From Planctomycetota bacterium (GTDB lineage: Bacteria > Planctomycetota > Planctomycetia > Planctomycetales > Planctomycetaceae): a DNA stretch of 7,296 nucleotides. The notes beneath the pieces are model-generated. The model saw only the letters and a program-made list of their open reading frames with translations, ran no database searches and had not been told where the DNA came from. Of the stretch, positions 6,003-7,296 are shown piece by piece. The stretch spans positions 1 through 7,296 of the forward strand of contig JAJRTM010000937.1 in the NCBI GenBank assembly GCA_024278285.1, written 5' to 3'. The position numbers were made by a program, and so were the translations under genes. Within the stretch, counting starts at the first letter, position 1. The number at the start of each line of letters is the position of its first letter.

Positions 6003-6318
6003 GACGGAAGAGGCGACGTAACAACAACCGTACAACAGGAGCGATAAGTTGAAAAAGAAACCATCCCGACCGAAGCAGGATTCGCCTGACACTTATCTTG
6101 AACCTTGGGTGAAGCCGTTTCAGAATCTTCGCTCAACACGAGAAAACAGAACTGATGAATGATTTTCCGATTCAGGTTGTTTGTGAATGGATCGGAAACA
6201 GCCAACTGGTCGCCCAAAAACATTATCTTCAAGTGACTGAAGAGCATTTCAAAAAAGCGGTGCAGCACACAGCGGAAACGGCTGGAAACGTGTTGCAAGT
6301 GGTGAACGCCGCGCATAC

Positions 6319-6343
6319 AAAAAGCCCTGATTTACAGGGCTTT
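6319..6343 (-). terminator. Intrinsic terminator of tRNA-Asn
   Basis: On the minus strand AAAGCCCTG pairs with CAGGGCTTT around a 5-nt loop, and the stem runs into a T-tract ending near 6319. It lies about 35 bases past the tRNA 3' end. The same bases are part of the integrase reading frame on the plus strand (KSPDLQGF), so one sequence serves both. Confidence 0.65.
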
Positions 6344-6374
6344 GCGACTCATTGCTGTACGCTGAAAGTGCACA

Positions 6375-6450
<76 letters not shown>

Positions 6451-6523
6451 TCGTTTTTCTGCTTGTTTTCTCATTGTTCTGAGAAGACGAAATCTCTTTC
6501 TCAAACAGGCAGGGCAGAAGGTT

Positions 6524-6552
6524 AGTATAATAATCGATTGGAATCAAGTAAA
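6524..6552 (-). promoter_or_regulatory. Candidate promoter of tRNA-Asn
   Basis: The minus strand reads TTTACT (6547-6552), 17 bp, then TATACT (6524-6529, five of six matches). This implies a 5' leader of roughly 65 nt, to be trimmed by RNase P at 6450. It is the best-scoring hexamer pair I see upstream of the tRNA. Confidence 0.4.
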
Positions 6553-6894
6553 TCTCTGGTTGCATTTTTCAGGATTTGGATAAAGTGTTGTTTTGTCCCC
6601 TGGGAGTTGCTGGGGATCCGTTTTATCGCTGGGCATAGTCCATTTCGAACATTGATTTCCATCTCTGGTAAGCCTTGTGCAAATTACAAAATGAAAATTG
6701 AAGGAGAGTCTCTTCAGTATGTGATGCTTTGATCCTTCAAAGGTTCGCTTACTTCCTCTCGATTTATCGCTTTTCCAGGATGTGATGTTTGTCCTTTCTT
6801 GTCTGATATTCTTGCAAATGGGACATGCGGTCGATACCGTTCAGTTGGTGCAATATGATGAACAAATCTCTTCGTAGCAGAAAGCTGGTAGATA
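6553..6894. other. Intergenic stretch without a supported gene
   Basis: Between the tRNA promoter and the LamG gene, about 340 bases hold no reading frame with a good start, ribosome-binding site and protein-like composition. I see no strong hairpin or repeat here. The promoter of the downstream gene must lie in this stretch, but no convincing -35/-10 pair stands out. Confidence 0.5.
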
Positions 6895-7296
6895 ATGTTG
6901 CAATGCAAAACTGAAAGCGATGAAGCTTGGTGCAAAATTAAATTGAGCGTTTTGGTTTTCGTGTTGGTGGCGAGCCATTCTTTTGTGGCATACGGCGAAG
7001 CCGGAACGGTGATTGCAGACAAAACGCTTGTTGCGTGGGTGGCTCCTGCCAATTTAACTCAGCGTGGTGGCAGTCTGCTGACGCTTGAAAAATCTGGGGG
7101 TGTGTTTGATGCCATTGTGTTTGGCGAACTGGAGCCTGCCAAATGGATGGCGGGGAGTAACGGAGTTGCTCGAACGAATAAACAGCAGCGGGACGTATTA
7201 AAGGAGACTGCGGCCCCGGAGAGACTCATCCAAATTGCGATTGTTTACCAGGGTAATCAAGTTACCATTTACCGCAACGGCAGCAAGTATACAGAA
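6895..7296 (+). CDS. Secreted LamG/concanavalin-A-like domain protein (5' part, runs off the right edge)
   Basis: From ATG 6895-6897 the frame stays open for 134 codons to the edge. A stop (TAG 6889-6891) lies just upstream, so this is the first ATG. The N-terminus MLQCKTESDEAWCKIK is followed by a hydrophobic run LSVLVFVLVASHSFVAYG, a signal peptide with likely cleavage near AYG/EAG. The mature part begins GTVIADKTLVAWVAP and includes QRGGSLLTLE, FDAIVFGELEPAKWM and IAIVYQGNQVTIYRNG. This is the strand pattern of a LamG/concanavalin-A-like jelly roll, often found in large secreted planctomycete proteins. Function beyond carbohydrate or protein binding cannot be stated from this piece. The n-region is long and acidic and the ribosome-binding site is weak, so a start further in (for example TTG at 6898) is possible. 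Confidence 0.7.
   Translation, partial: MLQCKTESDEAWCKIKLSVLVFVLVASHSFVAYGEAGTVIADKTLVAWVAPANLTQRGGSLLTLEKSGGVFDAIVFGELEPAKWMAGSNGVARTNKQQRDVLKETAAPERLIQIAIVYQGNQVTIYRNGSKYTE

Noticed and set aside
5766..6316. Two minus-strand open frames (5766-6092 and 5996-6316)
   Set aside because: They are antisense to the repeat and the integrase remnant, with no ribosome-binding sites and low-quality composition.
6538..6732. Plus-strand open frame of 64 codons between the tRNA and the LamG gene
   Set aside because: It starts at TTG without a ribosome-binding site, overlaps the probable tRNA promoter and shows no recognisable motif.
6714..7052. Minus-strand open frame of 112 codons
   Set aside because: It is antisense to the signal peptide and first strands of the LamG protein, which has the better coding signal.

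Overview
The window looks like the edge of a chromosomal genomic island in a planctomycete (Gimesia/Rubinisphaera-like). That assignment is inferred from two protein styles recalled from that phylum, not from a search. One is the integrase C-terminus with [10 protein letters not shown] followed by WIGNSQ and KHYLQ. The other is the secreted LamG-type protein at the right edge, with RGGSLLTLE and FDAIVFGE.

Layout, left to right: the 3' end of an unidentified gene (1-150, +); a structured hairpin repeat (about 170-281); a very large minus-strand gene (549-4496, 1315 aa); a truncated, frameshifted tyrosine-recombinase 3' end with an 18-bp copy of the tRNA 3' end inside it (4573-5083, +); a minus-strand toxin-antitoxin pair (5103-5665); a second copy of the hairpin repeat (about 5778-5897); a second, internally deleted and frameshifted integrase remnant (6049-6409, +) that runs into an intact tRNA-Asn(GTT) gene (6378-6450, -); and the start of a secreted LamG-domain protein gene (6895 to the edge, +).

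The most interesting object is the large gene. It appears to fuse an XRE-like helix-turn-helix, an Mrr-like PD-(D/E)XK nuclease domain (DGGVDA and FQVKTG), a STAND-type ATPase (GEPGVGKT, VLVIDE, GSP) and about 800 residues of helical repeats. That is the effector/switch/sensor plan of Avs-type anti-phage proteins, with a DNA-binding domain added. Its promoter is overlapped by two tandem ACGCAA-N6-TTGC sites, which suggests that the protein represses its own gene. The reading frame ends at a TAA, but 41 further in-frame codons after it encode a plausible charged helical C-terminal tail. The gene may therefore carry a recent nonsense mutation.

The two integrase tails plus att cores form a roughly 300-bp direct repeat around a 1.5-kb segment carrying the toxin-antitoxin pair. 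This is consistent with repeated insertion at tRNA-Asn followed by decay of both integrases. Cargo (candidate defence ATPase, toxin-antitoxin) and setting (tRNA integration hotspot) fit a defence island. No function here has been tested.
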